A stretch of 64,000 nucleotides of DNA from JAPPFW01 sp965200835 (GCA_965200835.1 OZ241390.1:124001-188000), one strand, 5' to 3'; counted from the stretch's first letter, positions 16,819-26,937 are shown. The notes: generated by a model not told the origin, from the letters alone. Made by a program: numbers and translations.

Positions 16819-19800
16819 TCAAGCGGTTGCCCAATGCTCCGACAGCAGCTCTGCCTGTTCTAGCACCGTCTTCGTCGCCTTCTCCTGTCTGTCCAGTGGG
16901 TATTTGTGCTTGCGGAGTGTCCGCTTGACAAGTCGGCGAAGGTGGGCACGCACGTTCTCCCGCAGGGTCCAGTCGATGGTCACGTTGTTGCGGACGGTTT
17001 CGACCAGCTCGCGAGCTATGTCACGGAGCGTTTCGTCACCCAGCACCTGAACCGCACTGTCGTTGGTGCCGAGAGCGTCGTAGAAAGCTAGCTCGTCGTC
17101 GGATAGACCAAGCTCGTTCCCTCGCTTGCCCTCCTCGCGTATCTCCCTGGCGAGAGCGATCAGTTCTTCGGTCACTTGGGCGGCTTCGATAGCGCGGTTC
17201 TGATAGCGATGGATCGTCCTCTCCAGCATCTCAGCGAACGAACGCTCCTGGACAACGTTCTTTCGGCCCCGAAGTGCAATCTCGTGCTTGAGAAGTTTCT
17301 CCAAGAGGTCTACTGCCAGGTTGGGTTGGGGCATCTTTCGGACTTCGGCCAGGAATTCGTCGGACAGCACGGAGATATCGGGCTTCTCGAGCCCTGCCGC
17401 AGCAAAGATGTCAACCACCCCATCGGGTGTGACTGCCTTCGAGATGATCTGGCGGATGGCGAGATTCACTTCGTCAGCTGGCTTCGATACACCAGCTGCC
17501 CGCTTCATGAGGGCCGCCCGGACGGTTTGGAAGAAGCCGACATCGTCGCGGATGGCCAGTGCATCCTCGTGGGGCACGGCCAGTGCGAACGCCTTCGAGA
17601 GCGCCCGGACCGCAGTGAGACACCGACTCTTGCCGTCCTTCTGAGCCAGGATGTGTTCCTGCGCCGCTGGCAGTAGCAACAAGCGCTCCCTAGCGTCGCC
17701 GACCGTCCAAGCCGACCAGTCGAAGCCGTGAAAAAGACCTCGGCAGATCTCATACTTCTCCCACATCACGGCCACTGCATGGTCCTTGTCGATGGCTGTG
17801 TCTCCAGTGCCGCCGCTGTGGGTGTAGGTGTTGAGTGCCCTCTGCAGATCATTGGCCAGACCTAGATAGTCCACCACCAGGCCACCCGGTTTATCCCGGA
17901 AGACTCGATTCCCCCGGGCGATAGCTTGCATCAGCCCGTGGCCCCGCATCGGTTTGTCGACATACATGGTGTGCAAGCTGGGCGCATCGAACCCAGTGAG
18001 CCACATGTCGCGGACTATCACGTCCGGAATGGATCGGCAGGATCACGGAAGCGCTTGGCGAGCATCTCCCGGCTGGATTTGGTGGTCAGCAGCGGCTGCC
18101 AACCGCGCGGGTCTGAGGCCGATCCGGTCATGACCACCTTGATGACCCCTTGATCCTCATCGTCATGACGCCAATCGGGGCGGCGGTGCACCAACCGGCC
18201 GTACATCTCGACGCAGATACGCCGGCTCATACACACCACCATCGCCTTGCCATCAAGAACCTCCAGGCGCTGCTCGAAGTGACTTACGATATCCTCTGCT
18301 ACCAGCTCGATCCGCTTGTCTGCCCCGACGATGGCTTCCATCTGGGCCCACTTGGTCTTGAGCTTCTCCTTGTGCTCGACCTCCTCACCCTCCGTTACCT
18401 CCTCGAACTCAGAGTCGATAGTCGGGTGCTCGGTGTCGTCCAGTGACAGCCGGGCCAGGCGGCTCTCGTAGTAGATGGGCACGGTGGCTTGGTCATCGAC
18501 CGCCCGCTGGATGTCGTAGATGCTTATGTAACCACCGAAGACAGCGCGCGTGTTGGCGTCCTCCAACTCGACGGGCGTGCCAGTGAACCCGACGAACGAA
18601 GCACTGGGCAGGGCATCACGCATGTGCCTGGCGAATCCGTCGATGAATCCGTACTGGCTGCGGTGGGCTTCATCCGCAATGACGACGATGTTGCGCCGGT
18701 CCGACAGCAGCGGATGCCTATCACCTTTCTCCTCGGGTAAGAACTTCTGGATGGTGGTGAATATCACCCCGCCGGACTTCACGTCCAACCGGCTGCGCAG
18801 GTCTGCCCGGCTCGCCGCCTGGGTAGGCGGCTGGCGGAGCAGGTCACGGCAGCGGGCAAAGGTGCCGAAGAGCTGGTCGTCGAGGTCGTTACGATCGGTC
18901 AGCACCACTATGGTCGGGTTCCTCATCGCCGGCTCGCGAATCACGGCACCCGTGTAGAAAGCCATGGTCAGACTCTTCCCCGAACCCTGAGTGTGCCAGA
19001 CCACCCCGATCCTCCTGTCGCCGGGAGTTCCACCCGATCCCAAGTTCCCGCTAGGACTCCCCTTCGCTAGCCCGTCATGCAAGTCCACCGCCCGGCGGGT
19101 TTCTCCAAGTGCCGTGCGGACCGCGTGAAACTGGTGATAACCGGCCATCTTCTTGGCCAGCTTTCCGCTGCCGTCGTCCTCGAAAACGATAAAGCCACGG
19201 ACCAGCGCCAGGAACCGCCGCCGCTCGCACATCCCTTCCAGCATCACCTGAAGCTGGGGAAGATGCGGGTCAGCCAGCTCCTCTCCCGTAATCGTGCGCC
19301 ACGGTTTGAACCATTCCCGCCCGGAGGTGAGGGTGCCGGTACGAGCGTCGATCCCGTCCGAGGCGATGAGGAATGTGTTGAAGGCAAACAGATCCGTGAG
19401 CTCAGCCTTGTAGGTCTGGAGCTGGTTCCAGGCCGTCCACACAGTCGCCTTCTCGTCTGCCGGGTTCTTGAGCTCGATCAGCCCCAGAGGAAGGCCGTTG
19501 ACGAACAGCACGATGTCCAGCCGCCGCCTGTGCTCGCCTTGAACGACAGTGAACTGGTTGACGGCCAGCCAGTCGTTGTTACCCGGATTCTCGTAGTCGA
19601 TCACGGAGACCTGAGCTCCTTGCACCAGACCGTCAATGGTCCGATACTCGACCCCCACGCCGTCCACCAGCATGCGGTGGAACGCTCGGTTGCGAGCTTC
19701 CAGGGTTGAGCCCTCGAGCAGAGTCACCTTGCGAAATGCATCCTCCAGCGCATCAGCGGGTAGGTCCTGGTTCAGCTGGTCCAAGGCAGTACGCAGCCGC

Positions 19801-19979
19801 CCTCTCAGGACCACGTCGGTGTAGTGCTCCCGCTCCGAGCCTTGCGACTGAGGAGCGATCTTGGCATCGTGGACCACCCTCCAGCCGAGGCTTTCGAGCC
19901 ACTCCCGCGCGGCCGCTTCGACCGTGGACTCGGTCACCCCAGGGAGGGTGTGGCTATCAGTGGTGGCTCCGTCCGTCAA
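16819..19979 (-). pseudogene. hsdR: Type I restriction endonuclease subunit R, frameshifted
   Basis: HsdR translocates DNA and cuts at distance. The N-terminal nuclease domain has LDIVLFVNGLPLGLIELKNP (PD-(D/E)XK type). The motor has Walker A HTQGSGKS and the DEAH box in ADEAHRSQYG. The first frame starts at TTG 19979, overlapping the preceding stop, and ends at 18018 after FRDPADPFR. The remainder begins out of phase with VIVRDMWLTGFDAPSLHTMYVDKP. One missing base near 18020 accounts for this and gives 1053 codons, normal for HsdR. No slippery sequence suggests programmed frameshifting. If real, restriction is lost while modification remains. The C-terminal helical part is otherwise intact. 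Confidence 0.9.
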
Positions 19980-21100
19980 GAGTCACACTCATGGTCCCTC
20001 ACGACCGCCTCGAGACGTGGGTTCAGCAAACGCCATCTCTGACCCATACGTTCGAGGTCGCCCGAGAGGACTACGACAGCCCTATCGCCGTGAGCCTGAA
20101 CCGCCCGCTCATAGTCCTGCCGCTCCAGCAACGCAGTAACCGACTGCTGCTTCCGGTCAACAAGTGCGTTCAAACGGATCGTTCCATCCTCTTCGCCCTC
20201 AGCCCGTGTCAGTAGCCGGACGTAGCCGAATAGCTCGACATCGGGCCGTGGTGCCCGCTCGCGGAGTGAGCGGGCCGCCTCACGCAGGAGAGGCGCGTCC
20301 GTCTTTCCAAATCGAACGGGGGGTCGCAACGCGGTGACGGGTAGAGTTCGTGCCCATGACACGCTAACGTCCACTGTCGAAAACGCTGTGATAATCCGTA
20401 CTAGTGCCTCGCAAAGATTGGCACTGACTCCGCTCTCCACCACCCCCCGGAACGCACTTTCGTCTCCGGCAGCCGACCGTTCCGCTCCTTGCCGCGCAGC
20501 CGCCAGATCCTCCATCAGGCGCAAGGTCAAACGTCGTTCGATGGGAGGGTCCTGGTAGGCGGTATCCGGAAACAACACGTGTAGCGGCGGCACGACCGGC
20601 GTCAACAGATTCACGACGAAGCTGCCTCGATCCGTCTGACCCAGACGAACCCCGGCTAGCAGATCCACCGCCGCGCGATTCGCTCCAGCGCGATAGACGG
20701 CCTTCGACTCTCCGAGTGAGCACGCAGCAGCCAGTACCATGTCACGTGCACCGGTAACCAGGTCCACACCGCCGTCTAGTGTGACACTGCCGTCTTCGCT
20801 CTCTCCTGCCCGGACGCGAACGACGTCACGGTCCGCAGTCACCAGCGAGCCATACACGCTCAGCTCGTCCTGCTCCACCACCTGAGCAAACATCTCGATC
20901 AATCCAGCAACCACACTCGCGTAGTCGCCGAGACGCTCGGTGCGCGGAAGGATGATCTCAGGAAGGCCGTCACCGATGTAGATATCCGAGTGGATGCGGT
21001 AAGGCTCCTGCCGCCTCCAACCAGCGGCACGGGCATATACGGACAGTGCCGTCGGCGACACTGCCAGGAGTGCATCGCGGTCGTGAATCCTGACTCGCAT
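19976..21100 (-). CDS. Unknown 374-residue protein inside the type I RM operon
   Basis: I do not recognise the family. The protein is soluble, mixed alpha/beta, Arg/Glu-rich, with no membrane segment and no evident nucleotide-binding or nuclease motif. The C-terminal third (around DGTIRLNALVDRKQQSV and RQDYERAVQAH, then VVVLSGDL) looks like a small beta-barrel-type domain. Start and stop overlap the flanking genes by 4 nt each (ATGA with the DUF4365 gene, TTGA with hsdR), so it is a translationally coupled member of the operon. It is intact, between two frameshifted genes. A role in restriction control or in a linked defence activity is inference from position only. Confidence 0.7.
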   Translation of the reverse strand: MRVRIHDRDALLAVSPTALSVYARAAGWRRQEPYRIHSDIYIGDGLPEIILPRTERLGDYASVVAGLIEMFAQVVEQDELSVYGSLVTADRDVVRVRAGESEDGSVTLDGGVDLVTGARDMVLAAACSLGESKAVYRAGANRAAVDLLAGVRLGQTDRGSFVVNLLTPVVPPLHVLFPDTAYQDPPIERRLTLRLMEDLAAARQGAERSAAGDESAFRGVVESGVSANLCEALVRIITAFSTVDVSVSWARTLPVTALRPPVRFGKTDAPLLREAARSLRERAPRPDVELFGYVRLLTRAEGEEDGTIRLNALVDRKQQSVTALLERQDYERAVQAHGDRAVVVLSGDLERMGQRWRLLNPRLEAVVRDHECDS

Positions 21101-21599
21101 CAGATCTCTCCTGCCCTGGACTGTTCCATTAGCGCTCGCAAAGCCTCAACATCAAGCATGTTCTGCTCGGGGATACAGACGGTAACGGTCCGCTGGTCCC
21201 CGACTTCGGAGTGGTCTCGCTGCAAGCTCAACCAGTAGGCCCGGCGACGGAGCACCAGCTCCTCCTTGGTTACGGTCATCCATAACGACTCGTCCTTCGG
21301 TAAGTCCAAAACCACCAGCAGCCGAGGCGTCTGGGTCTCCTCCCGAAGATCACGGTAGTTCTTGGATGTCAGGCGAAACCGCAGGAGGCCGTCTCGCGGT
21401 TCGATAAGCTGAGTGGTCGCTTTGAGTTGAAGGTCCAAGGCCGGACGAAGCCGCCCCCCTGATTGAATTCGTAGATCCACGCTATCACGGTCCGGCTCCG
21501 GCACCGACGTCATGTAACCCGCCCGGGCGCCGCCAGAGCCTTGACGTACACCTGAGACAGCGCCTCTTTTCGGTCCTCTTCTGTTAGGAGCGTCGTCAT
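21100..21599 (-). pseudogene. DUF4365 domain protein, frameshifted
   Basis: ATG 21599 overlaps the hsdS stop (ATGA). The first frame reads MTTLLTEEDRKEALSQVYVK and continues ALAAPGR before a TGA. The DUF4365 body continues one phase away: ARAGYMTSVPEPDRDSVDL, then LDLQLKAT, LLVVLDLP and ESLWMTV. Restoring one base near 21550 gives 166 residues, typical for this family. DUF4365 proteins have a nuclease-like fold (D-X(n)-QLKA resembles a PD-(D/E)XK core) and often occur in defence loci; that activity is inferred. The missing base destroys the start of the domain. Confidence 0.75.
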
Positions 21600-23209
21600 C
21601 ACAAGCTTGCCTGTGCAGAACTCTCCACATCCTTAACGCTGATCTCACCCGAAACGAGCTTGGGAAGGAGAGTGTCACGTTGGGTACCTAGGCCAGAAGA
21701 CTCGGACCTATTTCTGAGGATCCGCATCATCATATCACCCGTCACATGACCATAGGCAAGGAAGAGTTCTGGTGATCCTGCCAGAACCTCCTGTAGTTTC
21801 AGTGCTTGTGGTGGGACTCGCTGGTGGCTCTTGGAAGTCCCTGTCACCATGGACTTTAGTAAGGCACGGAAGTTATCATCCAAGAACAGTGAAAAGAGCA
21901 AACTCCTATTGGCAGGTGGCCTCGGTGTGAATACAAGAAACTCAGTTGAACAGACCTGCGGCCTTTTCTTGGAGTCAGAAGGAATCCAGACACGGGCGAT
22001 TCTCAGATTCAGTTTTGATAGGAGGACCGCATCATCCGGTACAACCGTCTTATTACTTCTGATAGCTTTTCCCAGTTCAATAGTAGGTTGCCGGTTAGCG
22101 TCATATGCTGGGATACTGAAGTGCTCATACTCCACTTTGGGAGATCGGAGGGGTGAGACAGTTGTCGTGTGGTGATACGTCAGCTCATCTATGCGAAAGA
22201 CCCTCCATCCCCTTGGCACCGGGCCTAGCTCGGAATCCACCAACCGGTCGGGGAACAGGTCGGCGATGTCTCGTGGCAAGCCCGTGTCACGGCCTTCCAT
22301 CTTGGCCCGGACCGGGTCGAAATCGACGAACCACGACTTGAACAACGTCCGTGCCATCTCCTCCAGCGTCTCATTCATTTGACGGTTCAGCTCAATCCTG
22401 TCGTCCAATGTCCCTAGAATGTGAGAAATTGTACGCTGGATTGTGAGTGACGGAAGGGATATACGGTAATGTTTTATTACATCTACTGGCACTCTTTGTC
22501 GCCCGGATGTACCCGTCATCTGTCCTATAGCAAAGCTCCTAAATGCAGGTGATCGTGCCAAGTAATAGACAAATAGGGGATCCGTGATCTCGTCTATTGG
22601 TGATAGAACGATAAACTCGGTTGATCCATGCCCAACTGTACCATCGGGAAGGCCGGAAACCCAGGCGGTCTTTCCATTTTCTAGACAAGGTGTAATCCGA
22701 GCCAAGAGTGTATCACCGTTCATGAAGCGTGAACCACTTCCTTTATAAGCACGGAACTCAGAGATTGAAACCAAACGTTGATTCACCGATACACTTGCCA
22801 TCGGGACAAAGGGTGCTTCGACTCCCTTTAGTAAGGGTAGCCTTGGATTGACTCTAATGACCTCGGCTATTGAGGCTATTACACCCCGAGGAGGTTTTGG
22901 CATTCTGAGAGTTGTATAACTGTTCTTAATCTCCAGACGGAAGTTATCGGGGATAGAATACCAATCATGTATATCGACTCGGATGGGTAAATATGAATCA
23001 TCGAAATCTTCACGAAGGCGTGCGATAACTCGCTGTGGGATAGGTCCCTCACCGACGACTGCGAGGTCTAGATCAGAAGCAGGTCCGGCAGTCCAATTCG
23101 CTCGAGATCCGAAAGCACGTACCTCGTATTCGGATATGTGCTTAGCCAATATATCGTTGACTATCTCTAGATGGTGTGGGTTCAGATCAATGGGATCTGT
23201 CACGTCCAT
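21599..23209 (-). CDS. hsdS: MNT-type nucleotidyltransferase domain fused to HsdS
   Basis: A 536-residue fusion. Residues about 1-100 are a minimal nucleotidyltransferase: G34-S35, ten residues, then D46-X-D48 (GSX10DXD), with a third acidic residue near D79 in IRVDIHDW. The rest is an ordinary type I specificity subunit: a first target-recognition domain, the central conserved repeat (RQMNETLEEMARTLFKSWF), a second recognition domain and the C-terminal repeat (LLPKLVSGEIS). HsdS recognises DNA for methylation and cleavage; MNT domains of this type act as antitoxins that AMPylate HEPN toxins. The gene overlaps the upstream HEPN gene by 10 nt. It looks AT-richer than the rest of the island. 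All catalytic MNT residues are kept. Confidence 0.85.
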   Translation of the reverse strand: MDVTDPIDLNPHHLEIVNDILAKHISEYEVRAFGSRANWTAGPASDLDLAVVGEGPIPQRVIARLREDFDDSYLPIRVDIHDWYSIPDNFRLEIKNSYTTLRMPKPPRGVIASIAEVIRVNPRLPLLKGVEAPFVPMASVSVNQRLVSISEFRAYKGSGSRFMNGDTLLARITPCLENGKTAWVSGLPDGTVGHGSTEFIVLSPIDEITDPLFVYYLARSPAFRSFAIGQMTGTSGRQRVPVDVIKHYRISLPSLTIQRTISHILGTLDDRIELNRQMNETLEEMARTLFKSWFVDFDPVRAKMEGRDTGLPRDIADLFPDRLVDSELGPVPRGWRVFRIDELTYHHTTTVSPLRSPKVEYEHFSIPAYDANRQPTIELGKAIRSNKTVVPDDAVLLSKLNLRIARVWIPSDSKKRPQVCSTEFLVFTPRPPANRSLLFSLFLDDNFRALLKSMVTGTSKSHQRVPPQALKLQEVLAGSPELFLAYGHVTGDMMMRILRNRSESSGLGTQRDTLLPKLVSGEISVKDVESSAQASL

Positions 23210-23619
23210 GGCTCGCCTGTCAAGGTCATATATAGACCAATGGCATCTGGAATAAACTCCCGTATCAGTTCTACAGCTTCGGCAGCCTTCTCAGCGTCGT
23301 AGTCGTGTGTAGTGTTTATTCGTGCTCGGACATAAAGCATCCACTGTTCAGCGCCAGCTGCTAGTAGACCGTTTTGATCAGCAATACGAATGATGGGTTT
23401 GGGTGCAGCCGGAACTTCTGGAATGCTGAGATCTTCGACAAGGTATCTTCGCAAGACTTTCCAGAGGGTGTCATAGCAAACTTCGAATCGTTGGATAACG
23501 GACTCGGCCATACCTTCGTGTAGGTATTTTGGGAACTCCAAGGGTAAGTCGATCCGGTACCGGTTCTGTGTCTCCAGATTATTGAGAGATGCCTTGAAGT
23601 TGCTGTAGTCAATTGCCAC
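23200..23619 (-). CDS. HEPN protein, HI0074/TIGR01987 family
   Basis: A 139-residue helical protein of the nucleotidyltransferase substrate-binding family. It has RFEVCYDTLWKVLRRYL in helix 2-3 and the complete HEPN RNase motif R100-X4-H105-X-Y107 (RINTTHDY), followed by AEAVELIREF. In characterised HEPN/MNT pairs the HEPN partner is an RNase toxin neutralised by AMPylation from MNT. Here the MNT partner is the N-terminal domain of the adjoining HsdS. GTG 23619 has AGGAG about 5 nt upstream and gives family length; the frame opens at 23676. The gene is inserted between hsdM and hsdS. Confidence 0.8.
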   Translation of the reverse strand: MAIDYSNFKASLNNLETQNRYRIDLPLEFPKYLHEGMAESVIQRFEVCYDTLWKVLRRYLVEDLSIPEVPAAPKPIIRIADQNGLLAAGAEQWMLYVRARINTTHDYDAEKAAEAVELIREFIPDAIGLYMTLTGEPWT

Positions 23620-23712
23620 TACCTCTCCTGATCCTTCCGGCTCCTGTGCCGACCGACGAGCTCCGGCGAACGTCAAACCGCTCAGCAGCCTGCCTCGTGT
23701 TCGTGTAGCACC

Positions 23713-25284
23713 CTAGAACCCCAGGCTACGCAAGTTGCTCTCGATAGCCGCGTCCAACTGGGCTGCCTCAGCCTGTTGCTCCCGCCACTGCGCCGTGAGA
23801 CGAGTCATCTTATCCGCAAACGACTCACCGCCATCGGGTTTGGGCTCCACCCCCACGTAACGCCCCGGGGTAAGCATGTAGTCTTGCTTGCGCACCTCGT
23901 CGAGCGTGGCGCTCTTGCAGAAGCCAGCAACGTCGGCATACTGGCCCGCCTCGTCCTGACCTCTCCAGGCGTGGTAGGTGTCGGCGATGCTAGAAATGTC
24001 GTCATCTGTCAGCTCCCGGTGGGTCCGATCCACCATCCGGCCCATCTTGCGGGCGTCGATGAACAGGATCTCGCCTGTCCGGTCGCGGTAGGGACCACCG
24101 ATCCGGCTTCGGGACAGAAACCACAGGCATGCCGGGATCTGGGTGGAGTAGAACAGCTGACCGGGCAGCGCCACCATGGCATCGACTAGGTCTGCCTCGA
24201 TGATCGCCTGACGTATCTTGTCCTCGCCGACTTGCTGCGAGGACATGGAACCGTTGGCAAGCACGAATCCGGCGGATCCCCATGGAGAGAGGTGGTGGAT
24301 CATATGCTGCACCCAGGCGAAGTTGGCGCTGCGTACCGGCGGCACGCCGTATTTCCAGCGCTGATCGTCCCGTAGCCCCTCACCACCCCAGTCAGACACG
24401 TTGAAAGGCGGATTCGCCAGTATGTAGTCGGCCTTGAGGTCAGGGTGCCTGTCGTCGCGGAAGGTGTCGCCGTGGGCGATCTGACCTTCGATGCCCCGGA
24501 TCGCCAGGTTCATCCGGGCCAACCGCCAGGTGGTGTAGTTGGACTCCTGACCGTAGATCGAGATGTCGGCCCTAGCACGACCACCGTTGCCGTTGCCGGT
24601 GGCGTGAGCCCGCATGAACTCCATCGACTGGACGAACATCCCCGCGGAGCCACAGCAAGGATCGTAAACACGCCCGTTGTAGGGCTCAAGCATCTCAACC
24701 AGCAACGTCACCACGCACCGCGGCGTGTAGAACTCTCCACCCCGCTTGCCCTCAGCATCGGCGAACATCGAGAGGAAATACTCGTAGACCCGGCCCAGAA
24801 CGTCCTTCGACCTGGATTCCTGGTCCCCCATCCGGATGCCGCTAACAAGGTCGATAAGCTGGCCAAGCCGCTGCTTGTCGAGCGCTGGCCTGCCATAAAT
24901 CTTGGGCAGCACATTCTTGAGAGACGGGTTGTCCCGCTCGATGGCCTCCATGGCCCGATCGACCAGCTGCCCGATGGTCGCCTGTCGGGCCCGGCCCTTC
25001 AAGCGGCTCCAGCGTGCCTCCTCAGGCACCCAGAAGACGTTCTCGGCTTGATACTCGTCCGGATCCTCGGGATCGGCCCCCTGGTCGACTTCTCCCTCCA
25101 GCCGGACCCTCGCCTCCTCGAAAGCATCGGAAACGTATTTGAGGAAGATGAGACCAAGCGCCACATGCTTGTACTCGGCAGCGTCCATACTGCCACGCAG
25201 CTTGTCAGCTATCTTCCAAAGCTCAGCCTCGTAGCCCGTGACAGCACCCGCACTCTTCTCGGAAGTCCCGGTTCGTAGCGACAT
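23713..25284 (-). CDS. hsdM: Type I DNA methyltransferase subunit M
   Basis: A 523-residue N6-adenine methyltransferase. The N-terminal helical HsdM_N domain (LWKIADKLRGSMDAAEYKHVALGLIFLKY) is followed by the SAM motif YDPCCGSAGMF and the catalytic motif ILANPPFNVSDW. The C-terminus contains the coiled segment that contacts HsdS. ATG 25284 is preceded by GGAGG at a few nucleotides. It is the first gene of the leftward RM operon and divergent from the DUF3644 gene. It is intact, so methylation is probably functional together with HsdS. Confidence 0.93.
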   Translation of the reverse strand: MSLRTGTSEKSAGAVTGYEAELWKIADKLRGSMDAAEYKHVALGLIFLKYVSDAFEEARVRLEGEVDQGADPEDPDEYQAENVFWVPEEARWSRLKGRARQATIGQLVDRAMEAIERDNPSLKNVLPKIYGRPALDKQRLGQLIDLVSGIRMGDQESRSKDVLGRVYEYFLSMFADAEGKRGGEFYTPRCVVTLLVEMLEPYNGRVYDPCCGSAGMFVQSMEFMRAHATGNGNGGRARADISIYGQESNYTTWRLARMNLAIRGIEGQIAHGDTFRDDRHPDLKADYILANPPFNVSDWGGEGLRDDQRWKYGVPPVRSANFAWVQHMIHHLSPWGSAGFVLANGSMSSQQVGEDKIRQAIIEADLVDAMVALPGQLFYSTQIPACLWFLSRSRIGGPYRDRTGEILFIDARKMGRMVDRTHRELTDDDISSIADTYHAWRGQDEAGQYADVAGFCKSATLDEVRKQDYMLTPGRYVGVEPKPDGGESFADKMTRLTAQWREQQAEAAQLDAAIESNLRSLGF

Positions 25285-25549
25285 GCCTCCAGTCTAACGC
25301 CTAGCAGTGTCTTCCTGCTAACTGATACCACAGTGTTTAATACATTCATGACTACTCTTTCACAATAGGCACTCTTACCATCCGCACGCAGTGGATTGCC
25401 TGGTTGTGCCTGGATGATGACATTCCTACGGAAGGTCATCGGGTTGTAATCTTCGAACTGGAGTTGTTGCACTGGTAGAGTTGACTAAGCGTTCCGTGGA
25501 TTCTCAGCACCTGTTCAGGGATCTTGACGTATACATGAGGTAGAGAATA

Positions 25550-26836
25550 TTGACGTTGGACCAGCCAGCAACAGAGGATAATACTCAACCGGCCAAAGAC
25601 CTACTTGAAGAGTGGGACGAGGGACGTGGAACCTCGAAGAGCGCGATTGAACGAAGAGTCTGGAACGATGGCGGGGCACATGGACGTAAGTTTGATCGTT
25701 TCATCCAGCAGACCCTTGGTATAGGTACAACCAAGCCCTCCAAACAGACGGAACGAATCGAAAGTCTCGAGGCTCAGCTACGACAACACGGTCTGACTCC
25801 GGCCGGTTTAGAGTCTGAAGAATGGGAATCACAGCTGCACCATGCCCGAAATGCAGCCCTAAGTGCACTCCGTGTTTGGAACGATCCTACGGCTACCTTC
25901 AGAACTGAGACCTTCGCATTACTCTTTGTAACCGCCTGGAACAGCATTGCCCTAGCCGTCCTCCAGCGGGCGGGAGAAGAGTGGCGTGACCTGACGGCTG
26001 ACGGCGATCCCAAGATGATTGACGGCCGTGAACGTGCACTTCCAACCGACCTTCTCATGAAGTCTGCATTTGGTTCTCAGCGACACGTAGGGCTACTCAG
26101 GAACACAGAGTTCTGGATCGGCCTTCGTAACAAGGTAGCCCACCGCAGTCTCCCGACCTTAGATACATTAGTGATACCTTATGCTCAGGCCGGACTTCTG
26201 AACTTTGAAGAGATACTGGATGAGAAGTTCGGTAGCGAATACTGCTTGGCTGAGCGCCTCTCGATAGCTCTCCAGTTGTCCGGCTTCCGTGACCCGGATA
26301 TCCTCATGTCAGTAAAACAGTTACAAACCTCCTTACCACTCGATGTCCAGGCCTACCTCGCTACTAGGTCAGAGCAAGACGAGGAGTTTATGGACGACCC
26401 GAGCTACCGACTCCGAGTGACCTTAATTCCGGTGGTTCCCTCATCTGGGAGAAGACCAGACGCCGTCATCAACTTCGTCAGACCAGACGAGGTTACCGAG
26501 GAGTTAAGGCGTGCGTTAGAGGAGTACCATGTACTCCCGAAAGTTATTCTTTCCGAGCACCCCCAACTCATTCCCAAGCAAGTTGTCAAAGCAGTAGCGG
26601 ACAAGATTCCCTACCGCTTCACAATATATCTGCACACACAAGCTTCACAAAACCTTGGTTTACGGCCCAGAACCAAGGACTATCCAACGCAGACTGATCT
26701 ACGCTATTGCAAATATATTCCCTCAATCGGACGGCACTTATACAATGAGGCATGGATCAAACGCCTAGTTGAAGAGCTTTCAACACCCGAAGGATTTCGG
26801 GCTGCAACGGGTCGTGAGCCACAACCTCGCGACTAG
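25550..26836 (+). CDS. DUF3644 domain protein
   Basis: A 428-residue protein. The central region (LHHARNAALSALRVWNDP, FALLFVTAWNSIALAVLQ, then LRNTEFWIGLRNKVAHR) matches DUF3644, a group linked to the HEPN superfamily; the RNKVAHR segment resembles a HEPN R-X4-H-like site. The C-terminal part (YRFTIYLHTQ, HLYNEAWIKRLV) is the usual tail of these proteins. DUF3644 genes commonly lie in defence islands, and here the gene is divergent from hsdM. The start is uncertain: TTG 25550 is used, with GAGG about 10 nt upstream. The gene and the 265-nt gap before it look AT-richer than their surroundings, suggesting transfer. Confidence 0.75.
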   Translation: MTLDQPATEDNTQPAKDLLEEWDEGRGTSKSAIERRVWNDGGAHGRKFDRFIQQTLGIGTTKPSKQTERIESLEAQLRQHGLTPAGLESEEWESQLHHARNAALSALRVWNDPTATFRTETFALLFVTAWNSIALAVLQRAGEEWRDLTADGDPKMIDGRERALPTDLLMKSAFGSQRHVGLLRNTEFWIGLRNKVAHRSLPTLDTLVIPYAQAGLLNFEEILDEKFGSEYCLAERLSIALQLSGFRDPDILMSVKQLQTSLPLDVQAYLATRSEQDEEFMDDPSYRLRVTLIPVVPSSGRRPDAVINFVRPDEVTEELRRALEEYHVLPKVILSEHPQLIPKQVVKAVADKIPYRFTIYLHTQASQNLGLRPRTKDYPTQTDLRYCKYIPSIGRHLYNEAWIKRLVEELSTPEGFRAATGREPQPRD

Positions 26837-26854
26837 CGTGTACATCTGGTTCAG

Positions 26855-26870
26855 GACCGCACGGGCGGTC
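26855..26870. terminator. Stem-loop after the DUF3644 gene
   Basis: GACCGC-ACGG-GCGGTC, a perfect 6-bp stem, lies 18 nt after the stop codon. There is no T-run, so rho-independent function is uncertain. Confidence 0.35.
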
Positions 26871-26937
26871 GCACCCCCCTAGACACGAGCCTTGTCAGCA
26901 AAGGGTCTGACAAGGCTTGATGATGTCGTGAGGCTTT

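Noticed and set aside
18018..18025. Programmed frameshift or two-gene split of hsdR
   Set aside because: No slippery heptamer or following structure, and homologues are single proteins; a one-base deletion explains it.
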